NCBI RefSeq assembly: GCF_000002235.5
Contig: NW_022145605.1
Span: 37,767,141 to 37,831,140 of the forward strand
Length of the DNA: 64,000 nucleotides
Origin: Strongylocentrotus purpuratus
Taxonomy: Eukaryota; Echinodermata; Echinoidea; Camarodonta; Strongylocentrotidae
Direction of reading: 5' to 3'
The notes below the pieces were generated by a model. It had not been told where the DNA came from, searched no databases, and saw only the letters and a list, made by a program, of their open reading frames with translations. A program made the translations under genes and the position numbers. This document shows, in pieces, positions 34,909 through 47,050 of this stretch. Within the stretch, counting starts at the first letter, position 1. Every line of letters begins with the position of its first letter.

Positions 34909-36429
34909 ATGTCTTTCTTTTGCGTGGTGAGTTCAGGGGAGGAGAAGCAGGTTCATGTGAGGCAAGTGATGGAGGAAAGCAGTGGACAGGACTCTCCCTC
35001 CGTGGAGGATGCACATGGGAGATGTTCCTGGGGTGATGGTGGGTCACCTTCAAACAGAGACACACCTGTTACTGGTGGCAGCGGTGGGATACAGAGAGAC
35101 GATCATTCCTCAGCGGTCATAAAGGGACCAGAGGAGAGATATAGATCAGAGATAAGACTTAGTACAGGGCCAACGCAGCAAGAGCAGCAGTCAAATAGTA
35201 TGCACTGGAACAATGATTACAATCCATCAGACAGTGCTAACCTGAGGAAGACTCTGAAGGAGCTCACTGCAAAGTCAGATGGTGATCTGAGAAGGAAGGA
35301 ATTCAGCCAATCTAAAGCAGTGCATGACAAGTTTTCGCAATCAGTGACGGGTAACCCTGCTGTGGGTGTGCTGCATGGAGCAAAGGTATTTCCATTTAGT
35401 GACCCAAGGAAATTGGAGCAAAAAATTGATGCAACGGGTCAGACCTTGCGAGAGGGAAAACCACCTCTGTTGCGCCAAGCAGCAAGAAGTAACAGAAACA
35501 TGATGAAAGGGGATAGGATAGAGAAGAGCCCAGTCACAAACAAAGTGGGGCAGCTTAGACATCGCTGGGAGGTACTTGCCACTAATGATCCCCAGCCAAA
35601 GCAGCAAGTCAATTCAGCAACACCAAGTGGTCGAGGCAATGGAGAGGTCCCTAGGCCTAGGCGAAGGTTGACAAGTGATGAACAGAAACATGAAAGACCT
35701 CCTCTACCACCTAAAACAAAGCCTAAACCTAAGAAGGATGTGAGGGAGCGTTCAGAGGCATTTATTGAGTGCATTGAACCTCCTTCATCTCAAGATGAGC
35801 AAGATGCTGGCGTGTCTTCTGCTGCCCCTGTACAGCAGAAGATGGAGGTGAACCGGTCAGCGCATCAGATGAACCTGCACACTCTTTACACAAAGAGAGA
35901 AGATTCTGGACTCAGCAGTGCATGCAGCACCATCAGCCTTGAGAATTACCCTCTCCATAATCACTCCTACAACCTACCGCCCAATGCCAGTGATCGGAGA
36001 TTCAATTATGCCTCCAAGAAATCCGACCAGCTCTCCGATGTAAAGTCAACAACACAAGATGCCTTGCCCAGACCAGAAACACAAGTTGCCTTCTTTGATG
36101 CGGAAACGTCACATTCTATATTGAAACCCGGGTTCGACGTAGTACAGAATAAGCCGAGGCCGGGAGAAGACCATTTTCAGCCTGACGAAGTTCTTAATGA
36201 AAATTATTCCAAGGGATTTATCTCAAGTCATAAACATTTCCACCCAGAGCAGATCATTGAGGAAAATGTCTCCTCTGAAGAATTTGCTAATCTTGAAAAA
36301 GGAGTACAACCATTTGGAGGAATCCCTTTGAAAAATGGGAATAACTTGCATGGGGAAAATGACAAAGGAAAGGATCAGAATTCTAATGAATGTGAAACAT
36401 TAAACTTGAAAGCAACAGGAAAGACAGAG
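34909..36429 (+). CDS. Large intronic coding exon, candidate motorless MYO18 first exon
   Basis: A 507-codon open frame starts at ATG 34909 (stop in frame at 34882) and ends GAG/gcaagt, a perfect GC-type 5' splice site; without splicing it would run only 7 more codons. The end is phase 0, the same as exon 9, so it can join exon 10 in frame and yield a protein with this new N-terminus plus the IQ and coiled-coil tail. The predicted protein is rich in Ser, Lys, Gln, Asn and Pro, with no signal peptide, membrane segment or known domain. It has a proline-rich, SH3-ligand-like stretch (residues 263-277, RPPLPPKTKPKPKK) and a basic patch just before it (PRPRRRLT). It is much longer and less repetitive than any other frame in the intron apart from the LINE. 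Alternatives are a nested unrelated gene, or an internal exon entered at ttcag 34937. Function is unknown. Confidence 0.7.
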
Positions 36430-36435
36430 GCAAGT
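36430..36435 (+). promoter_or_regulatory. GC-AG type 5' splice site
   Basis: GAG/GCAAGT matches the strict consensus AG/GCAAGT that functional GC donors show. It terminates the large intronic ORF in phase 0. Confidence 0.65.
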
Positions 36436-36819
36436 ATTAATCTTTTATTTTAGGTGCTCATATAATATTATCAATTCTCTTTAAATTCATTCATTCAATT
36501 GTTTTCATTATTGAATATCATTTTTCTTTGTATTGTGTTGGCTAACTTTTCCTTTTGCTATGAGTACATTTCAGGTATGATGTCTGTATATTATCACAGA
36601 TTAAATTTTTAAAATGAAATATGTTGTCATATGACTGAGAACCAAAAGGGCATTACCTGATTATTCACTTGAATTTAGGCACAATTAATGTCCTTTGGTC
36701 TCTCAGAAAACCATTTTATTTTGCATATATTCTATTCTATTATTTCTTAGGGTACTCAAGCTTTCATGCTCCAATTTCGAGTTAGTAATCTCTCTTTGCT
36801 TCCCTATTTTTCTTCTCAG

Positions 36820-36831
36820 CCACAAGCCAAG
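36820..36831 (+). CDS. Possible 12-nt microexon (PQAK)
   Basis: A strong pyrimidine tract ending cttctcag is followed by ccacaagccaag and then gtaaac. Twelve bases would add four codons (Pro-Gln-Ala-Lys) without changing phase between the large intronic exon and exon 10. This rests on splice-site appearance only. Confidence 0.3.
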
Positions 36832-37143
36832 GTAAACAGGCCTCTTCATTTCAATTTGGGAGCTGCCACAGCGAGAGTCCGACCAGCATGCATTTCCTCA
36901 TTATTCTCTCCTTTCAAATTTCAGTGCTAAATCACAACGGGAATTGATATTGATGATTGTCATCTAATTGTCTCTCAGAGTTCCCCTTTCAGGTTGTCTT
37001 GGTATGTTTTAATCCTCGCCATCTGTTTCGATTTCACCGGCTCCAAAGCTCCTCGGAGCATCCAGGATGGATTCCACATTCTAAGTCATCAAATTCAGAC
37101 AGATAGCTTTCAATTTGGATTTTTTCATGCTTTCATTAGGTAT

Positions 37144-37517
37144 CATGTCTTCATCAGCTCAAGATTGCCAAATAGCCCGCTATTTCTGATTTGGGAAATA
37201 AGCCCGAAGTTACAAATCGCGTCTTCATCAGCTTGAGACTAGACCTCGAAACTCGAAACCCTAGCTCAAGAAATTAGCTTCAGATATTTTGCTCAGCGTT
37301 CGCGCATAGTGTGATTCTTTGGGCTGGTGAACACGCACTGGACAAATAGCGGGATATTTAGCAAACTAGCCCAAGATATCTTGGGATGATTATCTCAACC
37401 AAATATCCCGCTAATTACAACTGCGGGCTGATGAAGATGCAAATTAGCTGGATAATTTGCGAACGGGATAGTTAAACACGCGGATTATTTGGCAATCTTG
37501 AGCTGGTGAGGACAAGC
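37144..37517. mobile_element. Inverted-repeat MITE, copy 1, with 38-bp flanking repeats
   Basis: The left end tgtcttcatcagctcaagat and the right end atcttgagctggtgaggaca are inverted repeats (both continuing into gccaaata/tatttggc). A related copy lies at 52382-52676. Outside it, 'gatagctttcaatttg..tttcatgctttcatt' occurs on both sides (37101 and 37521). Confidence 0.75.
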
Positions 37518-38236
37518 CTATAGATAGCTTTCAATTTGTATTCTTTCATGCTTTCATTTACTGACATATGCAGTCCGCCATTTTGTCTACATGTCTGTGT
37601 TTGTGTTACAATGGGTTATTGAAGATCTAAGTTTGAAAAATGTAGAACCAAATGTTGGGAGACAAGTTACCCCTAGAGGCTGGAATTGTTTGAGAAAGTG
37701 AACTTCCTTTGTGGCATGTGAAGGTATTGCAATAAATCTAAAGGTTATCAAAATTATTTCTTTAAATTTAGTTATTTGAGAGCTTTGATCTTTAAGTTCG
37801 AAAGATAAACTTCAGGAGAACATAGATAGTTAAATACATCATATATAGCCACAATACATGCAGAAGGGTACACAGTGATATTTTAAAGGTTGAAAAAAAA
37901 AACACTTACAAGCCTTTTAAAAGTAGTTTAATATTCTTTTGCTTGCCAGTTTATTTAAATAGAATCTTTCCTTTTGAATTGTTAAATTGTTAAATATTTT
38001 GTTTGTATGTTCCTATTTTGCACATTGTAGTCCTATATATCAAAGAAAACAAACACTTTCAGTTTATTCATTTTATTCCTTTTCATTGATTTATTATCCG
38101 GAGTAGGTGGAAACCATCTATGTTAGGTCTGACCTTCCATACCTATCTCTTGTTTTTCCTCTCTGTAAGACTGTATTATTCTGTTCTTCCCTTCCCCTTG
38201 TCTTTCCCAGGTCTGTCTCCTCATTTTTCAAATTCC

Positions 38237-38292
<56 letters not shown>

Positions 38293-38438
38293 TTTTTCTA
38301 TCTTTCATCTTCTTCTTTTTTTTTGTCTTGGTATCTGAGTACTCTTGCAATATAAATGCCATCTTTCATTCTTGCCCCTATATCTCCTTTTCTGTCTCTC
38401 TAGTCCATACCTCTACCTCTTTTGCTGTCTCTCTGTTT

Positions 38439-38488
<50 letters not shown>

Positions 38489-39072
38489 TCTCCCTCCCCC
38501 TCCCCCTCCCCCTCCCCCTCCCTCTCCCCCTCTCCATGTCTGTGGGAATTAGCATCAACGTAAACATTATACAAACCCCAAATGTAAATCCCCCTTTTTC
38601 TGATTCTCTCCACTCAAGTACCTTTATTCACATCGGGTAAAATCAACCCAACCACTTACATCAATGATCGAGAGGGCTTGAGACTGGCCCATTTGCATGA
38701 GAACAAATGATAGCAAATGATTTCCCTTTGAAAAGAAACGTCCACGCTTATCCATATACCAGGCTTATCCATGACACGGTCTCATGAAAAGAGCACACAT
38801 GTTGTTTATAATAGGGGAGGAAGCTTATTGCAAACTGTGCTGGAGTGAGTGAGGAGGGGGAGGGGTAAGTCGGATGCCTATAAAACACAGACTTGGTTTA
38901 TCATTAATTCATGCCAGCTCAGGCGACTCAGGCGGCTGCTGAGGGATGTGAGCATGTATGACTCGTTGACTGAGCCTTGTTCTCATTCATATGAGTCCCT
39001 TTAGTCCACACCAGCAACATTGCCACCTAGGTTTATGTTAGAGATCTATAGATGATACTCTGGAGGAATATA
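37518..39072. other. Intron with CT arrays
   Basis: Contains (CT)n at about 38227-38290 and 38445-38480 and a CCCCCT-type array to 38535. No gene is recognised. Confidence 0.6.
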
Positions 39073-39420
39073 GGACCTAATCAAGTCTAGGACTAATATT
39101 GGAATACACTGGAATATTTGACATTAGCTTGTATTTGCATGGCAGCATGGAGGAAAGCTAGCATCTTCACCAATTTTAATTGTGTTTGTTGAAATGTGCT
39201 TAGAAGACTACAGTGTCTGGTACCTTCTTTTGTTGTCATTGACTTGACCTAATCAAGTTTAGGACTAACTTTGGAATACACTGGAATATTTGACACTAGC
39301 TTGTATTTACATGGGAGCATGGAGGAAAGCTAGCATCTCATCTAATTTTAATCACATTTGTTGAAGTGCCGGTATAAGACTAGAGTGTCTGGTGCCTTCC
39401 TTTGTTGTCACTGACTGGAT
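39073..39420. repeat. 173-bp tandem duplication
   Basis: Units start gacctaatcaagtctaggac (39073) and gacctaatcaagtttaggac (39246). They share 'ggaatacactggaatatttg' and 'catggaggaaagctagcatc', and differ by scattered substitutions. Confidence 0.95.
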
Positions 39421-41341
39421 GATATTGTCAAAGCAGCCACTAGGTGAGTAAGTCGGAAATGCTGCATAGAATCTGATGGGCAGATGGAACAATACCAAGT
39501 ATTGTCTGGCACCATACTATTAGCACAATTTATGACCGGTTCTTTATTGATTTTGGCTTAGGATGTCTTCTTCTTGAGATGTTGGTTCTTTGTCTAAATA
39601 TGGGTAGCTTATGTCTCAATGAGTTTTGTATGCTTGTAAAGAAGATGCGTAAATAGACTACTGCTACACTAAACATCCTTGGACATATATTACCGTATAT
39701 GCTTTGCCTTGCATTGTTAGTTGTGCAACTAACTTTGAAAAATGATAGCTTCCCAAATATCTTTTTTGAAAGAATTCATTTAAAGAACAGAACTATATTT
39801 GGAATGCAAAAAAACAATACCAGTCAAAGTCATTTTATAATAGGTGTGTGCTGTAGCTTCCAGTTCCATATTCTATATATAGGCCTATTTGATCAATTTT
39901 CTAGCTGGTTATCAAAATAAAAGTGGATCATAAAATCAAAAGTACTTCTAATTTCTATTCTTAATTCTTACATAATTCTTATAAAATTTTCAGTGCCTTC
40001 ACACAAAGATTCAAAAGTAAAAAGGCCTACCCTACCGTGAATAACCTGTACTCAAAGTTAAAGTAATCCTGGCTACATGCAACTGATTGACAATGTATCA
40101 TTTCCTTCAGAATATATCTTACAATTTAAATTTTGATCTGACAAGTTTGAGAGTTGAAAGGTTCATAACCAACAAATCTTCAGGAATGTCAGAATTCTGA
40201 AACTGATGTGAAATACGCATTGATGCCTGACCTCAACATGAACCTTAGGATGGTACTCTGCATGTGTTCATTCAAACAACTATGATTACTGTTGACAAGA
40301 TAAAGAGTATAGAATATAGCTTGTAAACAAAAGCAAGATGGAAGTACAAAGTAAACTATACTAAAAATATTAAATACAACATGTTTTCATTTGCCTAGAT
40401 CAGTGGAGCAGCAAGGCAATGTTGTTATTATTAAGAATGACAGTTTGTCACAATAATGCCCTCTCCGTGAACCTATTGCTATTTATTTCATGCTGAAACC
40501 TCTCAATTAGGGTTGAAAAGTTAACAAGTGACAACAAGGTCCAAATCCTTGATGTAATGATGCTTGTTGCTACTTGTATCAATATAGTTTGTAAGATGAA
40601 AGCATTTCCCTCTCTGATTTCTAGGTCATTTTTTTGTTTGGCTTTTCTTCATGGTCCTTGATTACATATAATTGGAAGATTTTCTGGATCCTTTCAGATG
40701 AACCATGCAAAGATTACAATTGTCATTTGTAGAGTGATGTATAGGTTAACCCTTTCAGGACAGGATTTGTTTTAGCGTTAAATTGGCCACATGTTGTTCT
40801 TCAAATTTGCAACAATTATATTTTTCTGTTCTTGCTACATTGTTAGAATAAAATGTAATGTTTCTAAAAACAATGTACATGGACGGGAATGTTGTTGAAA
40901 AGTTAAACAAGTTTTAAAGAAAGCCATCTCTATTTGATAGTCAATCTTGAAAAAAGATATGTATTGATGAAATTGGGTCGGTCGTCTATCTCCACATTTT
41001 TATTTCTCCTAATTTAGTAGAGATTACTCATAGAAAATACCAGTATCTTCTGAGTTACTGCATTACATGATAGCCAAGGGACAATATTCTTCACTCATTT
41101 CTTGAAAAATATCTTTCATTTCCTTCCATTATGTTCATAATGATAGTTGAATCACTGGATGTACATGTACTTGAGTGTCTTTCCGCAGTGTGGGCATTTT
41201 ATTTTGTAGAAAGTACAGATGGGACTCTGAGATTGAACACGCAATCAGAATGAATCCATTACCAAAATTTAGAATGGAATTTGGAGTTGATCAAGTTTGA
41301 ATGGACTACTCAATGATCATTTTCTGCCCTGGATATAGTGG
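39421..41341. other. Intron, nothing recognised
   Basis: AT-rich. No frame, repeat or transposon end that I can support. Confidence 0.5.
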
Positions 41342-41471
41342 GGGCGTTTTCACGGGACCCTCGTAAGCACAAGTTCAGCAACATCCCATTGAAACGTTTG
41401 CTAATGTTAGTACTCGTGTTTCAATGGGATGTCCATGAGCTTGTACTCATGGGGATTTGGTGAAACCACCC
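41342..41471. mobile_element. Palindromic MITE of about 130 bp
   Basis: Two imperfect arms, 'gcaacatcccattgaaac' (41377) and 'gtttcaatgggatgtcc' (41418), extend outward to 'gggcgttttcacggga' and 'ttggtgaaaccaccc'. The whole element is a hairpin with a short loop. Confidence 0.65.
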
Positions 41472-43036
41472 CAAAATTGTCGAGTGGGACTAGTTTTTAG
41501 GCCTATATATTTATGTGAGCTCAGCTGATTAGAATGCTTGATATACAGCTTGTCATATGATGCTCAATTCCAGAATTCCTAAGAGAAAATGGAGATCATG
41601 GTAGATTACAGAAGATATAACTACATCATACCGGAGGAATGTGTTATCTTGAAAAACATCAGAGCCCAGTGAAAATTTTTATGAGTTGTACTTGTATAAA
41701 CAAAAACTGAGTAGTCATGAGTCCTTCTAATTTAAAAGGAACAATAAAAATAAATGGAAATGGACTTTACCATGAAGATTGCATTTTTGTGTTAGGCACA
41801 AAAGAAACAGATCTTTCTATGTATTTTACTCATTTTGTTTCTAAAAAACGAGAATTTTCAGAAAAAGCGAGACAAAACGGTTATTCAAATATTCCTATGA
41901 TTTCATGGCAGCAGAGAAAAAAGATATCACTACTTTCAAAGTAGATTATAGAAATTCTGGAATTTGAGGGTGAAAGTTGTATGCTAAATATCAGAACCAA
42001 CCATGAGTCTGAATAATAATATAATGTAATGTAGTTCATCGTAAACTACTTTAATTGAATATGCATCTTTGATTGCCCTCCGTATTTTAAACATACTACC
42101 TACCGGGTATATCTTTTAATCAGCTCATATACATGAATAGAATCAACAGATACATGCTGATAAAACCCCATTAGGTCATGCATGGGTCTCTGAGTGATTA
42201 TCTTCTTCAGATATACATGTGGTTGCAGCTCCAGCCACAACCAATAACAAATAAATTTGTATTATTACCAGGAATATTGTGTAATATGTATAGTCAAGGA
42301 GTTATAAATGTAGAACTCCTCGGTATAGTGGCCTACTTCTAATTATCTTTTATTCATAGAAAATAGTTGGACTTCTGTAAAGAATATTTCATACATGTAT
42401 AATAGTGATTGTACAGTAACTGTCCTTCTAGGCCAAAACAACAGGAAATGAAAATATGATCAGTTTTCAAAATAATTGTATTTATTTAATTCATATAATT
42501 GTTATTGTAATTTCATACATGTATATATATTTATTGTCTCAAACTGTAACGCCTACAAAAATATAAATGCAAGCTGACTAGACAAAATGTTCTAAATGAA
42601 TATTTTGAGGTTGATTCTGAAGGGATGTACCTGTGAACCTGCAAGGAAATGGTAATTGATGTAGAAGCTGGCCACCCCCCCCCCCCCTCTCCCAACCCCC
42701 CTCCCACCCCCCACCCCCCACCCCCTCATAAAAAACTCCCGCAGCTAGGCTTATTAACTACTCCATAGCACCACACTATCCTAGCAGCTAACCAGCATGC
42801 CAGTTTACAAAGAAAGTTGTCGGAAGGAAAATATGGATTTACTTAGCAATTTGGGGACATGATAAATGACATCAAACATGTGTTTCTATTTTAACTGAAT
42901 TGTGAGCCCATTTCTTTGCTTGAAATTTAGGGTTTCTGAGGGGATGGTCTCTACCTCAGGCCACTAACCCCCTACTAGGTCAGCATATGCACATAATTAT
43001 GGTACATGTAATATAAGAATTTATAATGATATATGT
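41472..43036. other. Intron, no gene
   Basis: A C-rich tract lies at 42676-42726. A 75-codon ATG frame at 41717-41944 has no recognisable domain and no splice donor, so it is not called. Confidence 0.5.
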
Positions 43037-43040
43037 TTAA

Positions 43041-43416
43041 AGGGATCGTTTAACAATGTTAAATCTGAGATACACAGCCCTATGTGTTATCAGTGTCTGT
43101 GATATGGTGTAATATTGAAGCCCTAAAAAAATTGCGCTTCAAAATATCAAGAAGTGCCTCAAAAAAGTAAAAATCTTGGAGTGACCGGTTTTACCGTACT
43201 CGTTTTCCCCAATAGACTGTAGTGTTATGAAAACCGTCAGGCGAACGTTTTTCAAAATTCGTAATTCCAATCATAAATATCTTGATAATCAGACAGGCGA
43301 TCAGCTTGTAAAAGTCATGGGGTTCCTGACTGACCTAAAGGTTTATAATTATCATTGCATCATGAGCTAAATCCAGAATTTTATTTCAGAATCTGAGACA
43401 AAGTTACCGGATCCCT
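43041..43416 (+). mobile_element. TTAA-flanked MITE, copy 4 (376 bp)
   Basis: Flanked by TTAA at 43037-43040 and 43417-43420. Nearly the same as copy 3 throughout. Confidence 0.85.
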
Positions 43417-43950
43417 TTAAGCTGTTGATTTTAAAAAGGACAGCATTACTTCTTATTCATTTACTTTTACCCTTTAAAAATCTGCAGTAATTTATTTCAT
43501 ACTTTCTTATGATCTCTTTATCTTTACTATAAACTATAATGCCATTTTCACTGTTTTGTTCTCCCTATATTTCATATTTGATGATCTTCCTTATATGCTT
43601 TACCAAATTTTGTTGATTCCAGCCCTCCTCGCCAGGAGCCAATGCATACCTGAAGGATACCTGAAGCTAACATTTCTTTCTTTGAAATGTTTTTCCAGAT
43701 TCTCTTCTAGATTTTATTCAATAATTGAGGAGAAAAAGTCTTTTCACTTTCACAAAATATTCTCTAACAGGTCATTATCTCATATTAAAATTAAAATTAT
43801 CCAGTTTCCATCGTCCACTTTCTTATACAGAGGATCTGTTGCAGGTACATGTCAGCGGAGGTCAGCAGACCTTTGATCTGTTTGTTGTTTTTGTTTGCTT
43901 GTGTTTGGTTGTTTCTGACTGGATGTTTTGTACAATTATTCAATCAGTGC

Positions 43951-44132
43951 TTAAAGCCTGTCTGGACTAGTTTGGCCAGGAGGGATTAGACCTCCCTGCT
44001 GGTCACTGGCCTCATCAAATCAGCTCTCAATTAACATAAGAAAAAGGAGACAATTGGGGATCAACGGTCACCACTTAGGCATTGTTGGCTATAGAGGACG
44101 CAAGTATCTACAAGTAGTGCAGACAGGCTTTA
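43951..44132. mobile_element. Roughly 180-bp MITE, copy B
   Basis: The ends ttaaagcctgtctg and cagacaggcttta are inverted repeats. The interior matches the copy at 27243. It ends about 60 bp before exon 10. Confidence 0.8.
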
Positions 44133-44191
44133 TTGCAAGTCTTCCACCAACTCCTCTAATTATCATCTTCTTGCTTTATGTTCTCCTGCAG

Positions 44192-44320
44192 ATCTTCTTC
44201 CGTCCTGGAGCCCTCGTGCAGATAGAAGACAAGAGAGACAGACAGCTGTCAGATACGATCACAAGATTCCAAGCCCATTGTCGCGGTTACCTAGCTAGAG
44301 AGAATCTCAAACAGCTCAAG
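44192..44320 (+). CDS. MYO18A: Myosin XVIII exon 10 (converter end, IQ motif)
   Basis: Forty-three codons lie between ttctcctgcag and AAG/gtgagt, phase 0 at both ends. It reads IFFRPGALVQIEDKRDRQ, matching MYO18A VFFRAGTLARLEEQRDEQ, then the IQ-type FQAHCRGYLARENLK (family FQAACRGYLARQHFK). It is the first exon after the 35 kb intron and the natural acceptor for any transcript starting inside it. Confidence 0.96.
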
Positions 44321-44335
44321 GTGAGTGCATGATGA

Positions 44336-44529
44336 CATTGATAATCGATAGATTGATTGATAGGTTGATTGGTTGATTGATTTATTGATTGAATGATTGA
44401 TGGATTGATCAATTGATTGAGTGATTGATTGATGGAATGATTGATTGATTGGTTGATTAAATGATCGATTGAATTATTGATTGATTGAATGTTTGATTGA
44501 TTGATTGAATGATTGATTGATCAATTGAA

Positions 44530-44560
<31 letters not shown>

Positions 44561-44890
44561 CTAAATGATCGATTGAATGATTGATTGAATGGTTGATTGA
44601 TTGATCGATTGAATAATTGATCGATTGAATGATTGATTGATTGATTGATTGAATGATTGATTGATTGAATGAATGTTTGATTGATTGATTGATTGATCGA
44701 TTGATTGAATGATTGATTGATCGATTGAATGATTGATCGATTGAATGATTGATTGATTGATTGATTGATTGAATGATTGATTGATTGATTGAATGGTTAA
44801 TTAATTGATTGATTGGTTGATTGGTATTTGTTTTGCTTGCTTGCTTGTAAGATTAATTGATTGATAAATTGATTGATTTGTTTAAATATT
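44336..44890. repeat. (GATT)n tetranucleotide array, about 500 bp
   Basis: Imperfect ttgattga repeats with aatgattga and gatcgattga variants start some 15 bp after the exon 10 donor. Confidence 0.97.
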
Positions 44891-46709
44891 ATACTGTTAG
44901 ATTTATTTATTGATTTATATATTCTTACAAATAAAGGAATGTACATGTGCTCTTTTTCTTGATATTGATAAATGAATTGTGATGTGTATCTGTATGATGG
45001 TAACAAAGTTAGGTTTGAAATTCTGTGGTTAATATTTCACAGGTAATCTGAAATAATAGCCAGTTTACAAGGCAAGATGTCTTTGTTTATTTTCTTAGCT
45101 CTTAGTCTATACGGTGCCAAATATTTGTAATGCTAGATGCACTCATGGCCATCTCAGTCTACAAGGGAATACTGAAAAAGGACAGTGTCACATTTCCTTT
45201 GTCATATATATTAACCTGGATAGATGTTCCTCTATAACAAGGCCAACCACCCCCCCCCCCCCCCCCTCAAAAAAAAATTGTTTCACTGGCCACTATAATT
45301 AGGGAGGTCACAGGTATCCCTAGATAAAAATCTGTAATGTCTGGGATTATATAATTCTGATGAATCATAACAGCGGTCCATCTAATTTTAGCTACAGTGT
45401 GGTGCTAGACACATATTATTACACCTTTGTGTGATTATAGACAACGCTAACAATGCTCAAATGTCTTTCAACTGAAAATGTCATGTATTTACCGGAAACT
45501 GTCCATAACAGAATCAAATTAAATAGATAATGCAATTTTAAAAGACAGGGATTTAAACTAATCTTTAATCTTTGCAAAAGACTTACTAGTAGATTGATTT
45601 GTTTGGAACATAATGATCACATTGTATTATGGGCATATTATGTTATCCTTGAAATGCAAAATCAATTTAAATGAAAAGCAATAGTTTAGTAGCGCTAATT
45701 TAATCCGTATTTTTTAACAGGATAATCAATTTACACAAATTATCAGCATCTAACTGCTTTGTTTTCCCACTGGAAAAATATTGTCATACTGTAACACTGT
45801 ACATGTATTTAGTACTGTACGTGTACTACAAGCCACTAGAGTTGCAGAGTTGCCATAATCATAAGAGAATATCAGAGATGAGGTGTGTTTTCCATTCCTG
45901 CTTTGCAAGGAATTACATTTGCATTGCAAGTGATAGCAGAGCTTTATCAGACTGCACAAACCGTGCTGTACTAGAACCTGTTGTCATGAAGCTCACATGT
46001 AAATATGATGTGTAGTAATTCACCAGATAACCAGGGATTTTATCACCATTTTGAAGTGCCTACAAGTTAAGTATTTGGCAGCAAGCCAGCTAGTGCATAT
46101 CACAAGGAAGTCTGTTATTTGTGTATATTGTGTATAGATGCAACTCCTATTTGTAAGCGGAATGATTTAGACTTTTCGAGATGGATCTTAATCAAAACTA
46201 AATTGCACAATGAGATTTTAGTTTTGTAGGAATTTGTAATACAGGGTCAAGTCTTACCATCAGTTGAAAAATGATATTTAAATTTAAAATAATGAAAATT
46301 AGAAATTGTCTTAAGAACTATGTAGGTAGGTATGGTTAGGAAAATATTTTACCCACACTCTGTAATCAGTGGGGCATACCTTTTCTTCTTACTTTTTGTT
46401 TTATTTTCTAAAAGATTTCAAGTTCAATATCAATTTAGTTCCACAACATGAATAAAATTCACAAACATACATTTAGAGAAGCCTTTAAAGACAAACTAGA
46501 AATATTTTATTTTTTGTGAAGAAGCAATAAAAAGAAACATTGAGACATAGAAAAACTTCAAATTTCATGTAACCAAACAAATAATTATAAAATCAACTAC
46601 TTCTACTCCATGAAAGAAGAAAATTAAAGAGAACAAAAAAGACAAAGAAAGGCAATAAAGAATTAATAATAAGTTTACAATCTTAATAAATACATTTTTC
46701 TCCCACCAG
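44891..46709. other. Intron, no gene
   Basis: Contains a poly-C/poly-A tract at about 45250-45278. Otherwise AT-rich without supported features. Confidence 0.5.
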
Positions 46710-46853
46710 ATCCAGAAGCTGGCAATAACTTGCATCCAGCGGAATATACGCAAGTTCCTAGCCGTGAAGAATTGGCCGTGGTGGCGTCTGGTGACAAAAG
46801 TACTACCCCTACTAGATGTCCACCGAACAGAAGAAGAACTCAAGATGAAAGAT
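46710..46853 (+). CDS. MYO18A: Myosin XVIII exon 11 (neck, NWPWW)
   Basis: Forty-eight codons in phase 0 lie between tcccaccag and GAT/gtaaga. It contains ITCIQRNIRKFLAVKNWPWW, RLVTKVLPLLDVHRTEEEL and KMKD. KNWPWW followed by R/K-L is the class hallmark (MYO18A VKDWPWWKLFTTVRPLIEV). It marks the head-rod junction. Confidence 0.96.
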
Positions 46854-46894
46854 GTAAGATATTAAACGAGTGGCATAGCAAGAAATTGATAGGC

Positions 46895-47050
46895 ATGAGA
46901 AGGAAGGAAGGAAGAAGGGAAGGAGAGAATAAGGGACGGGAGGAGGTTTGGAGGGAGGAAGGGATGGAGGAGGGAGGAAAGGATGGAGAAGGGTGGGTGG
47001 GTGGGAGGAAGGAAGGAGGGGGCAGGAGGAGAGGGAAGAAAAGGAGAAAG
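46895..47050. repeat. Purine-rich GGAAGG tract
   Basis: About 155 bp of almost pure A/G on the + strand, just after exon 11. Confidence 0.9.

Noticed and set aside
34895-34937. A 42-base intron (AAG/gtgaga to gttcag) just before the large intronic exon
   Set aside because: Too short for a normal animal intron; kept only as a possible acceptor for an upstream exon.
34829-35774. Minus-strand frames of 78-111 codons opposite the large intronic exon
   Set aside because: Shadows of the + strand frame; shorter and without supporting signals.
41717-41944. 75-codon ATG-led frame as a small gene or alternative exon
   Set aside because: No recognisable domain, no donor at its end, and AT-rich codon use like the intron.
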